Source: Patiria miniata | Lineage: Eukaryota > Echinodermata > Asteroidea > Valvatida > Asterinidae | Direction of reading: 5' to 3' | NCBI RefSeq assembly: GCF_015706575.1 | Contig: NW_024037072.1 | Coordinates: 19,469,162 to 19,533,161, forward strand | Length of the DNA: 64,000 bases | In this document: piece after piece, positions 12,395 through 24,466 of the stretch | How the letters are laid out: each line of letters starts with the position of its first letter | Numbering within the stretch: the stretch's first letter is position 1 | Made by a program: the position numbers and the translations under genes | The notes under the pieces: model-generated | The model's input: the letters and a program-made list of their open reading frames with translations, nothing else | The model's database searches: none | What the model was told of the DNA's origin: nothing

Positions 12395-14176
12395 TAGGTT
12401 TCCCGGCCAATTTTCGAATTTTTCTAATCATTTTCATTATCAGCCATTCAATTTCGTGTGAGTTTTGCACATGTGATCAAATTGGGGTTTCTTTTTCATT
12501 TTAGGGACATTCAATTTCATTTTTAGGTAGCCAACATTTTGCACTGAATGTTCGTTTTCGTTTTGGGACAGTCTAATTCGTTTTGGTGCATTCAAATCTT
12601 AATTGGTAGCATTCTTAATTAAGACTTCGCAACCTTTTGACGGTTGACGCATTCAAATTAGCGAACGTCTGTGCGCTTACAACGTATTACCATGCTTTTC
12701 GTTTCTTATTCGTTTATGGGCAATCACTTTCATCGTTTGGTCATTCAAATTGATAAGATTTTTTTATTGATATATTTTCCTATTTTTCTCCGAGGTTATT
12801 CCCCCCCCCCCCCAACAAAAAAATCTGGGTGACTCAAAAATTTACACTGATATGAGGGATACATGTACCAAATTAATGAAATGGAAAGGGCTAAGATAAT
12901 TTCTTTTTCACTGTTGATCTTTCCTACTTGTTTAAACATTTGAGCAAGGGGTTTCTTTACGTTGACGATTTCTTAACGTGCAAAATATTGTGGCATGTTT
13001 ATGTTTGGCAATGGTTGTACCATCGGGAACACTTCTCTTGAGTAATTTCTTAAATGTTATCTTGCGTAAGTCTGACCGAACACTTATTTAATTAAAGGAC
13101 CCGTGCAAAGTAATATAGGTTTTCCCGGACAATTTCGGAAAATGTGCGTTTGAATTTGTAAAACATAAATTCAATTTGGCGCCGAATTTGAGAACGACGT
13201 ACATCCTGGTTTCATTTTCGCAATAACTAGCATTCGATGTCATTTTGCATCAATCAAATGAACGAATGTGCATAACGTTTCATTTAAGGGATTACAAATA
13301 CGTGATTAGATTTTCGGTTTGGCGTATGCGTTGCCGATTATTACGAATGTGCAATCCAATTCGCAGAAAATCGATTGTCTATTGTGACACAGGCTGAATT
13401 GAACATTCTTTTTCATTTGTTACAATTTAAATTCGCATTTTCGGCATTCAATTTAAATAAATTAATTAGGCCTATACAAATCATGATACAACTTTGATTC
13501 ATTAATTAATGATTCATTAATTAATCAATGTATGCCTTATTGATCATTAATGTGTTTGTTCTTATATACACGCCTATGTGAAATGTAGGCAAATCAAATG
13601 TGAAAATGATATTTAATATGACCAATATGAAATCACTCAAAATAATCTTGTAGCCATATTATTGAGACGGTAAAGGGACACATCACGTGTCATGTTACAT
13701 GGGATCTGCATGGGGACTTTTTGAATATTCAAAAATTCAATCATTCAATCAACCATTCCTCAACTGTTACTTTAACACATAAGTGAATTCCAATGCTTGA
13801 ACAGGCATACGTTAAAGAACACTGCGAGGGAAATCAGCTGCACATTTAGCGAAAAAGATTGATGATAAATTAAAAGGAAAACAGGATTGCGGATGTGCCT
13901 CCGATTTCGCGCTTAAATGAAATGTCAATAACACTAAATGCAGTGCACATTCGGGAAATCGTACGCTGATTTTTTACGACTGAATGCACTTTCACGGAAA
14001 AAGAATTGTCATTTGTTAAATAGAAACAGAGATTTGGAACGTTCATTCTATTTCGCACGAAAACAAATGCTTCTTTTACACATTCGTGTACACATTTTCC
14101 GAAATTGTCCGGGAAAACCTATATTTCAATGCAAACCTTGTATACACATCTTTGTGTCACATTATTTTAACCTTAA
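12395..14176. mobile_element. TAGG-family TIR element, outer copy split by a second copy
   Basis: Begins after TA with TAGGTTTCCCGGCCAAT. Its sequence to 13115 is the inverted counterpart of 42680-41950 in the copy at 41018. The match breaks at 13115 and resumes at 14124 (TTTCAATGCAAACC..TTTGTGTCACAT), so the DNA between is an insertion. The far end is lost. Subterminal DNA is a run of CATTCAATTTCGT-like motifs. Confidence 0.7.
13116..14121. mobile_element. TAGG-family TIR element, inner copy (1006 bp)
   Basis: TA at 13114-13115 and 14122-14123. The ends are TAGGTTTTCCCGGACAAT and ATTGTCCGGGAAAACCTA, a TIR of about 30 bp. Motifs such as CATTCGATGTCATT, CGGCATTCAATTT and CGAATGTGCAAT recur inside in both directions. 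No ORF of note. Confidence 0.75.
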
Positions 14177-14339
14177 TTAATTGGCCATTTTCCCCCTCTT
14201 TTCAGTTTTCACTGTAATCCAGTTTTAAAGTACGTATTGTAGATGATTAAATCGACACGCGTGCATGCACGTACGCATGTAGTCTGGAACCATTTTATCA
14301 ACACGCTTAACGGAGGTTACGTGAATACTGGTTACTAGA

Positions 14340-14567
14340 TTTATCATCGTGGGGGTGTGTCAGTCATGTGATCAAAACGAGCCATGCCATTGGCTACAGC
14401 TGATGATTGACCCACACGTACACATGTCACAGTAAACAAAAATCGTACAACGATCAATCCCATGTAATACGTGCACGAAGGACAGTTGCAAGTTTAAGAA
14501 TTACGTCGTCTTTTACGACCGCAAATTACCACTTTCAGAGCACTGAATTCAACCTAATTCCTTTGCA
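14340..14567 (+). promoter_or_regulatory. Probable FBP1 5' flank / 5' UTR
   Basis: Sequence directly before the FBP1 ATG. It contains a CCATTGGC inverted CCAAT-type box near 14387-14395, a TCATGTGATC E-box-like site near 14363 and a GTACACATG stretch. No convincing TATA box is visible, so a TATA-less start is inferred. The transcription start cannot be fixed from sequence alone. Confidence 0.3.
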
Positions 14568-17500
14568 ATGTCGGAAGGAGCCCTACAGACCGATTTTATG
14601 ACCCTGACGCGGTTTGTTCTCGAGGAACAACGGAAAATTCCAGGCGCAACCGGCGAGTTGACCCAGCTACTGAACTCTTTACTGACCGCCATTAAGGCCG
14701 TGTCGTCTGCTGTACGCCAAGCTGGAATTGCTAAACTGTAAGTTGAACTGGTCATCGTGATGCATAATATTTTTAACCCATGTTTCTTGTCCATTTTACA
14801 CAAAACCTTCCTGAAAATCTTGGATGCTGCGTGTGCTCTAATTTAAACAGACTGGAGGGATACATCTATTTATGGTTTTTGTTTTCTTCAGATTTATCAT
14901 TCAACAATATCATATGATTTTTTTGTGTTCGGTGTTCCTGATGTGATCTAGTCCGAGTAACTTGGACCCAACTTATCGCCTTTTTTAACATTTGGACATG
15001 GTCTGGCGATAGTGGGGTTCAAGCTAATACCGCGACCTGGACAACATCATCCAGACCATGTCCAAATGTTAAAAAAAGGCGATAAGTTGGGTCCAAGTTA
15101 CTCGGACTAGATGTGATCATGGTACGTGGTTCGAATTAAGAGACTTTTTGGTTTCATTAGACTGTGTAAATAATAAAGGAGATCAAGTATTTCTGGAAAT
15201 ATAAGATTTGTTTTATATCTAAATTTATTTTACTTTCAGACATGTCAGAGGTTTCTCTTGTCTTGTCACATGATTCTGATGCCTAGATACTGGTCTCCCT
15301 CATTTACTTCTAGAATTAGAAGGCACCTCTCGTTAGCGTTTTGGGTGGATTGGTGTTTCAGAAATTGAAATTCCAGACAAAGGTATTTCGTCTATCAAAG
15401 TGCATTTCCAAAAGCCATAGGGTACTGACCCTTTGAAAAATCACAATGCTAGAACTTTTTTGCAAGAAGGCTAATCAGAGGTGCCTTCAAATTCTAGAAG
15501 TATCCCTCCATATCTTTAATAACATCCTACACTACATCATGATAACACTTTCCGACTGACGGTACATGTATATTTAGCAATTGAGCGGCTACATGTATGA
15601 TGACATTATTGATAATTATCAATTCAGGTATGGTATAGCAGGCGGCACCAATGTGACTGGTGATGAGCAGAAGAAACTAGACGTCTTGGCCAACGATCTC
15701 TTCATCAACTCCCTCCGGTCGTCCTTCACCACCTGTGCGCTCATCTCGGAGGAGAATGAGACGGTGATTGAGGTTGAGGCAGAGCAGAGAGGGAAGTACA
15801 TCGTCGCCTTTGATCCCCTGGACGGCTCCTCCAATATCGATTGTCTCGTCTCCATTGGATCCATCTTTGGCATCTGGAGGAACGTAAGAATGAGTTGTCT
15901 TTCTTCTCCACCTAAAGGCCTTGATTTCAACTTATACAACATTTCGTAGTTTTGAAGTTGTGTCCATAGCAAGTTTGGAAAGAAGTAAATCACAAGTCAG
16001 TTCACAAGTCCGGTCACAAGTAATGAGTTATGAACAATTACAAAGGACTGCCTAGTTGTTGTGGTTCATTTGAATAGCTTGTTACTTAACTTGTGACTAG
16101 GTGACATATATTTGACTTGTGATTGACACTTGTGATGAAATTGTGAGGACTTGGGATTGATGTGACTGCAAAGCTGGTTGAACCAAGGCCAAAAATCAGT
16201 ATTTCGGTAAACCCCTTTCACACTAGCAAGAATATCCATCACGGCTTAATTACGTGGGTAAATTTCATCCCCGATTGACGCGACCAGGTTTGAGAGGCTT
16301 CACCCTTGCACACAATCCAAAATTACGGCTGACCAATGAACAGACCAGTACTAGCGTGAATTGTAAGCCCTCCCGACTCGTGTTCAACCTGCATGGGTCT
16401 TTCCACACTCGGTGGACTTTTGTTGAATTTTGAATCAAAACTGATATTGACCTCCTGACTTCCCAAACCCACCCCCCCCCCCCCCTCTAAAAATCAGCCC
16501 TTGGGATTTAATTCCTTTCTGCTAGAATTTCTTGCCATCAAAATCCTGATATCATCTTAAATTTCTCCTTCTTTGTGGATGTAGATTATATTTCCTCCAT
16601 ATATTTACATAGGAGAGGCTACAGCCTATTACCATCTACCTGTACCCATTTAAGAATACATTTTCATTGCTCCCCCCCCCCCCCCTAACCATATATCACT
16701 GACTCCTACCATCTTATTATATACTTGAAAGCCTGAATCAAAAAAGTGATGCACTAAGAATGCCTCGGTCACCAACTGTTTTTTCCCAAACATCTTCATC
16801 ATGACAGGGAACCAGCGATGCACCGACCAAAGAACAGATCATGCAGCCCGGTCGTAAGATGGTCGCAGCCGGCTATGCTCTGTACGGCAGCGCTACAATG
16901 GTGGTACTCAGCGCAGCAGGCACCGTCAATGGCTTCATGCTGGATCCTGTGAGTCCTTTGGTTTTTTCTTATTTCCAAAATCTTCCAATATCACGGAGCC
17001 CTTTTTTCCTTAGAAAAATCCACTGCTGTGTTGTAACCAAACAACAGTAAACAATGCACAATCTTTGTGCATGCATTTTTCAAGATCATCAAGCTCCATT
17101 GTAAAGAAGGCTTGGCCAAACCTTCACCGATCCTACACAATTCTCAAAAATATCCTGTTGATTTCTAAGGATTTGGAAGGGTAATGGTCAGTGTATGTTC
17201 AAGGCTAATACGACAGCAGTCTTGTATGAAAACCCCTTAGTGCGGAGCACATTTGGCACACTTTTGTTTAATAGTTTGAAGCATTTCATTACAAGCTATA
17301 GACAGATTGGGTTTTTTAATTTTTTGTTTTCCTTTTAAGGCAGTTTTACCACTTGTTTATGGGGAGAAACTAAATAGCAAGCTGATATACGGACTTGCAG
17401 AAAAAAATGCAGTATATCAGCCCAATGTCTTTGAGACATTCTCCCCTGCAACCTCTCTCCCCCACATAAAAAAAATATCCCTTTCACCCAATCAGCATAG

Positions 17501-20444
17501 ATCAAGTGGTTAAACCAAAGACTGTTGTCCTGGTCCAAGATTCAGTGATGTTCATTTTTTGTCTCATGTTGTACATCTTTCTTAGGCCATCGGTGAGTTT
17601 ATCCTAACAGAGCGTAACATCCGCATCAAGCCACGAGGCAAAATCTACAGTATCAATGAGGGATACACTGAACTCTGGGCCGATGCCATCAAGGAGTATG
17701 TGGAAAGCAAGAAGAAGACGACCGTAAGTCAAGAAACTAGTTGCATGTGACCTATGATCCGAACCCTTTATCATATTACACTATAGACTAATCCGCCGAC
17801 CGCATTTACAAGTCACCCTCACATTTGGGTTGTACATTTACAACCCCTCTTTCTATAAAAATAGCAAAAGGGATTGAAAAAGTTAATTTAAAAACATGAT
17901 AAATTGTAAAACATAGGTGCATTTTACACCCAGGAGGCTGTAAAATGCACCACAGAGCATCTACATTTCAAAATTTTTCGGACCACTCGCCGTATGGGCT
18001 TAGCGTTCGCAGGTTCATCTATTTTTTTTTAAAGCTCCACTCACACCCCTGTATTTTCTAATGTTGAACCATCCTGATCAAAAGTTTTTACTGTAGCATA
18101 AAAAGCTGCCTGTGTGACCAGGTCTGAGTTGGAGTTTATTGGAACTATCCCATGTCAAGTTTTGAGATTTAACTAGCTTTTTTTGTTGTAGCAGTGGCAC
18201 AATGAACCTTTATATCTGATACGACATTTCACCCAAATCAAAATTCATTACAAGTCAGATCACAAGTCCATCACAAGTGAACAGGACGAACAGGAACGGA
18301 GATGACAAATAAATGTACTTGTCACAGTTCATTTGAATAACTTGTGACTTGACTTGAGACTGAAGGACTTGTAATTTACTTCTCCATGTTTATTCACGTT
18401 TGAAGTCGTTATCGGTTTTTGAATCAAAACACTGCTTTGTTTTTTGTTTTTTTCTTTTTGCCGTTAGCTATCGTCGTGTAAGTCTTTTGTCTTGTCTGTC
18501 TCGCCCGTGTGTCGTTATCATGTTGTTTTTCTGTTGTTAGTTTGTCTGTAAGGGCTGTTTCGTACAAGCCTCGGCTTACTTAAACATCCCCATACTCCTT
18601 ACTTTCTCTTGTACATATATTGAAATAAGTTTATCATTTCTTCTAAGCGCATTTTACTTTTATTATTTTTGAGACAAATTTATTGATTTTGTTATTTTGC
18701 TATTTACCAGTCTTTCTGTTATTTATGGATGTATTCTCTAAAGGAGTGTGGAATAAATGTCTTCTTGAATTGAATTGAATTGAATTGAACTTGTAAGGAC
18801 TTGACTTCAACTTTGATGAAAAGTGCACTTACACATATATATGCGTTGCTGGCACTGTTAGGCAGAAACTGTGTACCAATAAGAGTGCTTGTGTAAACAC
18901 CAAAACAAAACGAAAGGATCTAATTGGTCATCTGACTCCTTTGTTTACAGGAAGAGAGGGCGGCATACGGTTCCCGGTACATCGGTTCCATGGTCGCTGA
19001 CATGCATCGTACATTGGTGTACGGGGGGATCTTCTTATACCCAGCACACAAGAAAAGTCCAAAGGGAAAGGTAGGTGACATCTTGTTGCAGTTGAAATTG
19101 TTTTGATTCACGAAATAGTTGTAGTTGTGATTATTTTGATTCATGAAACAGTTGTAAGTTGTCAATTTTCATACATTCTCTGGCATTTGTATTACATCAT
19201 TTGCAAGTGCTTACTCATAAGCATCACTTCAGGTCTCTCACTATAATATGGATTTTTATCACAAATTTGTTTATTAGTCACTGATCAACTTGTATCCTCG
19301 ATGTAGATTAATTGAGAGTGGTAGGCACAAGCCAAGAATACATATTAATTCAAAACTAAATCCTGCAGGTTTGGAGAATTTTGGTAGGACTGAGGAAGGT
19401 AGAGAGCCCTGAGGCTCGAGCCCCACCCACCTTTGGTTCGTGAACATTTCGTGCTTGTGACTAAGTTTGACCGAGCTACCGTGTCACCTGAGCACAACTC
19501 ATGATCTTATTGGTCAATACACACCCCTTGTTTGACAAACAGGACGGATAGTTTTCTGTATTGTGGAGGATATAAGAAGCTCCAGGAAGGTTTGGAGTAA
19601 AAAAAAAAGTCAATGGGGGTAGCATTAAAGATGCATTCTCTTCTCTTTTTTTTGAGTTTCGACTCAAAAAAATAGATTTCGTTCAATTGCTATTTTCCTA
19701 CACTGCTAGATATGGTATTCTTGAAATGAGAAAAAAAGGATATTTCAAGAAAACATTTCTTGTATCACTCCCTAGAAACTTTTTCTTGGAAATGAGACAA
19801 GAAAATAGTTCTTAAAGCAAGAACTAATTTCGTCAAATAAGAAATGTAGGAAAATCTTCTTCTTTTTTTAGCAGTGTAGCAATATATAAGTTATTCACTT
19901 TTGAATGTGACATATTACAATAGAAAATGTACTGACATTTAGTAATTGAATTACTTTTTCCTAAATTTGTATTTTTTGCTGCCAGACAATAATTGAGCTC
20001 CCGCTGGGCAGGTTCATTTGTGCACTAAATGAAAGCCCTTTTGAGAGGGTTGCAGATGCCCAATATTGGAAAAAATTTGAAAAAAAACAACCAAATTTAA
20101 CATTAGTTATGAGAAAAAAATGAGGGTTTTTTAAGAGCATGGGGTATGCATCTTTAACCAATTACAGTGAAACTCTTATCTATTTCCAGAACTAGAACAG
20201 ATTCTGTGAAAAGTTTTACCCAATTAATTTATGTTTCCGTTTATTTTTTCTCCAGTTGCGGCTGTTCTATGAGAGCAACCCCATGGCCTACATTGTGGAG
20301 CATGCTGGCGGCTTAGCCACGACCGGCGAAGAAAATATCCTGGACATCCAGCCCACCAGTATCCACCAGCGCTGTCCGGTCATCATGGGCTCCAGCGAGG
20401 ACGTCAAAGACTTCCTGGCCATTGTTGAGAAGCACAAGAAATAA
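14568..20444 (+). CDS. FBP1: Fructose-1,6-bisphosphatase, complete, six coding exons
   Basis: Hydrolyses fructose 1,6-bisphosphate to fructose 6-phosphate, the committed cytosolic step of gluconeogenesis. Coding exons are 14568-14737, 15628-15883, 16808-16948, 17586-17723, 18951-19070 and 20256-20444; all joins use GT..AG and keep frame, giving 337 residues against 338 in human FBP1. Seen: the N-terminal AMP-site segment [10 protein letters not shown] (about residues 28-37), the metal-site ISEE (about 96-99), the signature FDPLDGSSN (118-126), GKY (112-114), LQPGR-like [34 protein letters not shown] and the late metal ligand in YESNPMAY (E281). The AMP loop and metal ligands are intact, so a working, AMP-inhibited enzyme is expected. 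The start is the first ATG and lines up with vertebrate FBP N-termini. No frame damage was seen. Introns carry a MULE-like palindrome, ACAAGT repeats, a LINE tail and a TTAA element. FBP1 versus FBP2 cannot be told apart in an invertebrate. Confidence 0.97.
14949..15109. mobile_element. Nearly perfect palindromic MITE with 9-bp target duplication (MULE-like) in FBP1 intron 1
   Basis: GATGTGATC at 14940-14948 recurs at 15110-15118. The arms of about 60 bp (TAGTCCGAGTAACTTGG.. onward) differ only by one base in an A/T run, with a loop of about 45 bp. A 9-bp duplication fits Mutator-like elements. Near-identity of the arms suggests recent activity or gene conversion. Confidence 0.8.
15985..16145. 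repeat. ACAAGT/ACTTGT foldback repeat, FBP1 intron 2
   Basis: A cluster of TCACAAGT on the left and ACTTGTGA on the right, with GGTTCATTTGAATAGCTTGT between. Same family as 18240 and 58085. Confidence 0.55.
18240..18395. repeat. ACAAGT/ACTTGT foldback repeat, FBP1 intron 4
   Basis: CAGATCACAAGTCCATCACA.. then AGTTCATTTGAATAACTTGT.. then GGACTTGTAA. Its right end is split by the LINE tail at 18400-18790. Confidence 0.55.
18400..18790 (+). mobile_element. LINE 3' end with (TTGAA)n tail in FBP1 intron 4
   Basis: A T-rich 3' UTR-like stretch containing CAAGCCTCGGCTTACTTAAA and ending GGAATAAATGTCTTC followed by four TTGAA units. This is the 3' architecture of CR1/L2-like LINEs. It splits an ACAAGT-repeat copy (18240-18395 and 18790-18815). 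Confidence 0.6.
19629..20153. mobile_element. Kolobok/T2-like non-autonomous element, TTAA target site
   Basis: TTAA flanks both ends (19625-19628 and 20154-20157). The TIR AGATGCAT.C is followed by imperfect matches. TTAA plus an AG-rich TIR fits the Kolobok/T2 or piggyBac type. It is in FBP1 intron 5 and is split by the element at 19701-19876. Confidence 0.55.
19701..19876. mobile_element. Small TA-flanked TIR element nested in a TTAA element (FBP1 intron 5)
   Basis: Starts CACTGCTAGA and ends TAGCAGTG, with TA on each side. The interior repeats AAGAAA/TTTCTT motifs. It lies inside 19629-20153 and is therefore younger than its host element. Confidence 0.6.
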
Positions 20445-20607
20445 GCCCCGTTTCTTATTGTGACGGGTGGGTTTGTTTCAGTAACCAAAGCACTGGAGTC
20501 ATAACAAAATGTAGTGGTCGTGTTCTTGTTTTGCTTGTTCATCCAGCAGGTAGTATCTGTGTTGTGTTGTCGTTGTGGCGGTGTTCAAGTAGCCAGAAGA
20601 TGGACTA

Positions 20608-21032
20608 TAAAGCCCACTGCACACCTTTCCGATTTTACCGACTCACTGAATCACCGCTACAGTTTTTTCCACCATTTCGGAGACCAAAATGTTTACCCGC
20701 ACACTGGCCCGATATAACTGGTCACATGATGACAAGTCTGACTGTCACATGATGACAAAATGGCAGCCGTCAATTTTGAATCATGTGACTTCCTTTCAGA
20801 ATCTGATTGGTTAACATTAAGTTTGCGTCTGGTGAAATCAGACTGCTGCCCTCACACCTTTTTCGGTGACATCAGATCCGGTGAAATCAGATGTGAACAA
20901 ATCAAATATGTTTTATTTCATCCAGTCGCCCGGTGTATAGTAAGATGGGTCCGATTTTCAGTTCATACCTCTGCGATCTGTCCCAATGATCCAGTGAACT
21001 GGTGAAATCAGAAATGTGTGCTGCGGGCTTTA
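20608..21032. mobile_element. TIR element in the FBP1 3' region
   Basis: TAAAGCCCACTGCACACC at the left pairs with TGTGTGCTGCGGGCTTTA at the right. The arms stay similar for about 45 bp. GGTGAAATCAGA recurs inside. Probably within the FBP1 3' UTR, beginning about 160 bp after the stop. Confidence 0.6.
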
Positions 21033-21739
21033 GACACAAACAGTGGTCAGACAAATCATATTAAGTGCTTAGTCTGTTTTGGCTTTAACTTGCTGATTAT
21101 AATCCTTAATATACAATGCACTAAAAGTACAAAATTCGACTGAGCACGTCCCATTTTGTTTTGACAAAAGGGTAGATGCCTGATGTCCGACCGCAATTTT
21201 ACCCTCGGAAGAGTTTTAATTTTCTTTTTCCGAAAAAGAAAAGGGGTTTTTATTCCTCTTATACCAAAGTCAGGAGCTTGGTTTGTTTGTTTTTTGATTA
21301 TTATTTTTTTTAGGGGAGAGGGTTGTGAGTCGATGGTTGTGTTTTTTTTTCATTCTTTCTTTCATCTGTTTTGTCTGCATTCATGTGATTATTTCTCACA
21401 CATAACTGCTATCTTTTCGTTTACAATTTAAACATGATTACCCATTTTTTCCTGTTCTAGAACAACTCACTAAGCTGCATTTGTTTAAATTGCAAAAGAA
21501 AACTCACTCTCAAGGGTTAGCCTTCAGTCTCAAAGTGAAGCTTGTAGAGCATTATTCAGTATGTATTTGCCTATTTGTGCCCATGAATTAGCTGCATAAA
21601 CAAGATACAGGGGAGGTTTTTTTTTGGGGGGGGAGATTCGATAGTCAGTATGTGTGTAGTCCTTAATAAGTATGACCATTATCTTAGGCTGACAGTAAAT
21701 TCATGGAAATTTTGAGACGTCCAGGTACATTGTAATATG

Positions 21740-21875
21740 AATTCGAAAAAAATTGAAACAAGTACTGGACTGGACTTCCTGCCATTTATGGTTGAGGAAG
21801 CAAAATACCCAGATAGGTTTGTGACTGTATCCAGTAAGTTTATGTCCAGTTGTCTTGTTTCAAATTTTTTGAATT
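21740..21875. repeat. 136-bp inverted-repeat element
   Basis: AATTCGAAAAAAATTGAAAC.. pairs with ..GTTTCAAATTTTTTGAATT over about 30 bp, with ACTGGAC / GTCCAGT just inside. Confidence 0.5.
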
Positions 21876-22479
21876 AGGTTGACAAAAAATTTTCTGTAAC
21901 CAACAAAACGGTTTCTGATGCAGCTCCATATTGAAATAAATGTTCTTTTTTTTCCTCAGTGCAAAAATAATTCAACTCAAAAGAATTTTAACATTAAGTT
22001 TGCTTTATTTCCAATTGGACAAGACGTGCTACATGCATTTGCAAAGTATCAAAGCATTACTTTCACCTTGAAATACCTATAAGATTAAAATTGCACATAG
22101 TATTCAAGTTAATGCAGGTTAAGCGCCAGTTTAAAGCTTTGGACATACGAGTAAAGTGTGCGTAATAAACTTAATCATGTTTTAGTGATGCATGTACATT
22201 CTACTTGCAACTTGTTTTAATAGATGCATTCAAAATGCCACAGGTGAGTACCAGTTTACTGGATTCACATGTCATGCTTTTATATTATTTGTTACCCTCC
22301 ATTTTCCAACTGAAATCATATCAGGTTTGCAAAGTTTATCACCATTATGCTTGTCGTATACTTTTGTTTCTTATTTATGATTGATCATTAAAAACAGTAG
22401 AGACAATGTTACCCTTTATTTGTAAAGGCTTCGTACTTGCTTTTTTATCCCCTGCCAGGCCTGTGTGTCTGTGTGTTCC

Positions 22480-22770
22480 ATTTTGGTTGGGTTATCTGTT
22501 TAGTGCTGTCAAATGCAAATGCGAATTCAATCTCAAGCGAACCTGGTGACAATAATCTTTCGGTAGGGGAACTTAAGATGACTTGAGACATTTGAGGTCA
22601 AAGGTCATCTGGGGTCAAATCAAGTCATTGTTTTGGTTAGGTTAACTGAAAAGTGCTGTCATATGAAAATCAGACTTCACTCTCAACAAACTTGGTGACA
22701 ATAATCTTTGGGTAGGGGGACTTAAGATGGCTTGAGACATTTGAGGTCAAATGAGGTCATTGTTGATTTT
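22480..22770. repeat. Tandem repeat of about 148 bp, two copies
   Basis: GGTGACAATAATCTTT(C/G)GGTAG and ACTTAAGATG(A/G)CTTGAGACA recur about 148 bp apart with the rest of the unit between. GAGGTCAAA blocks follow. Confidence 0.7.
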
Positions 22771-24103
22771 GGTTTGATCAACTGCAAAGTGTGCCTACTA
22801 ACTGACTGTATAAATACTGCCAGCATGCCAGGGGGATCGCGCAAGTTTAACTTGCAGTGTAGTATTTTTATATAAATTATGAGTGTGAAAGAACCACTTG
22901 CAAGTTTACTTTGTTTCCGAAGAACTTAAAATAAACCTATAGATCCCTAACAGTCCTGAATCCTCCAATTTCAATACGATTTTGCACACCCCCTAGGGAG
23001 TTAGGGTTAAGATAGCTCCATGGTATGACGAATTATATGATCAGTAATCCTGTAGCTAATGGGGTTGTATTTGATCATAATCACTGCCAACTGTTAGCTA
23101 TCTCGTAGCCTACCTGTACCAAGCTATAAAGTGCAAATGCTGAAGATATTAAGTTGGACCCCCCCCCCCCCCCACATGCTCTAATCTGTTCTGTGGAGCT
23201 GTGTGCAAGGCGAAATATCAGCTAGTTGGAAAACCCCACAACCCCCTTTACCACCGGACCACTGCAGTCAGTGGGCTTAGATTAAGGGGTTTTTGGTTAA
23301 AATAAACTCAATGTGCGAAGCATACACATGCATATTGAACAGGGTCTTATGGGCCCTAGGTTATTATATTTGCTGTCGGTATATTTATCTTGTCTCCATT
23401 TGTCGGAACGTTCTCCATTGGGAAGTATCTGCAATAGCCAGTACACCTGTAAGATAAAGAAGAATATGACCTAATTTTGTAAAAGTTTGATATCGGCCCA
23501 TGCTCTCATAAAACTGTCAATTTCTGTATCTTGAGTTTCTTGATTTCTTGATAATTGAACGACTCGCACATAGCTCGCCCCTTCCAAATAAGAAAAATTA
23601 TTCTGAATTCATCATCTCGACAATATTTTCAAATTTCAACTTAAAAGTAGGTTAGACAAACTACCACAATAACTGCGAAATCTAAAAGGCAAAGTACGTT
23701 ACTGTGGTATATTTTGCCCAACCCCATATCCACTGTATAATATCCCCTTTTTGCAATTCACAGTTGACAAGACTGAAAACCACGAAAAGGGGAAACTGTG
23801 AACAGATGAAAAAAAGGGAGTTGACATTTTAACGAAGGAGGGCAGATGTTATTATAAGGTACGGAAGACAAAATTGTGACCCCGAAATTCATTCTTGCAT
23901 GGTTCTCGCAAGAATAACACAAAACGCCTAGCTTTTAAAGAATGGTTGGGTGGACGTTTATATTCTTTTTTTTTAATGCTCTTTCTTAGTAATGTCATTT
24001 CGTTTAAAACGCGTTTTTGTAGCCCAATTGGGTGCATTCCAGGCCAAAATATCAAAGTTTAAATAGATCTGCACTGAACGTGGGAAAACTTGTAAATTGT
24101 AAC

Positions 24104-24109
24104 TTTATT
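24104..24109 (-). terminator. Candidate poly(A) signal AATAAA for paralogue A
   Basis: TTTATT on the plus strand reads AATAAA on the minus strand about 360 nt after the stop codon of the lectin-like gene. The placement is reasonable but not unique in AT-rich DNA. Confidence 0.35.
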
Positions 24110-24466
24110 GTTCTACGTTCGACAAATAAAAACGAGAAATAATTCAAGAGTTGGAGAACACAATCTCCCGGCAGCTGATTTCTCATTTTTAACATCCAAA
24201 TCGAGAAAACAATTGAGTAGGTATGCAGCTTTGAATTGCCTCGTTTTGTTTAAATTCTCAGCAAAAAATAATGACACGCATCTCCCTGCCGGCGACAGTA
24301 AGTCAAGCGGCGCAAAAGAAAGCCGAAAATAAATACTTTTGCAGACTTTAACATAAAAACAATACATATTTTCGTTGAGGAAAATATCAATCGAATTTGC
24401 TAATGAGGCGTAGACAGAGCAATGTGCACAAAGCTTCACAAAATGATAAACTGGCCAAATTCTCAC

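Larger units (their letters stand above)
20445..24103. other. FBP1 3' region and intergenic DNA
   Basis: Includes the TIR elements at 20608 and 21740 and the tandem repeat at 22480. AATAAA strings at about 21935 and 22163 are possible FBP1 poly(A) signals. From 22800 to 24100 nothing was recognised. Confidence 0.45.

Noticed and set aside
17919-17954. Hairpin GGTGCATTTTACA / TGTAAAATGCACC in FBP1 intron 4
   Set aside because: Only a 13-bp stem, with no target duplication or relatives in the window.
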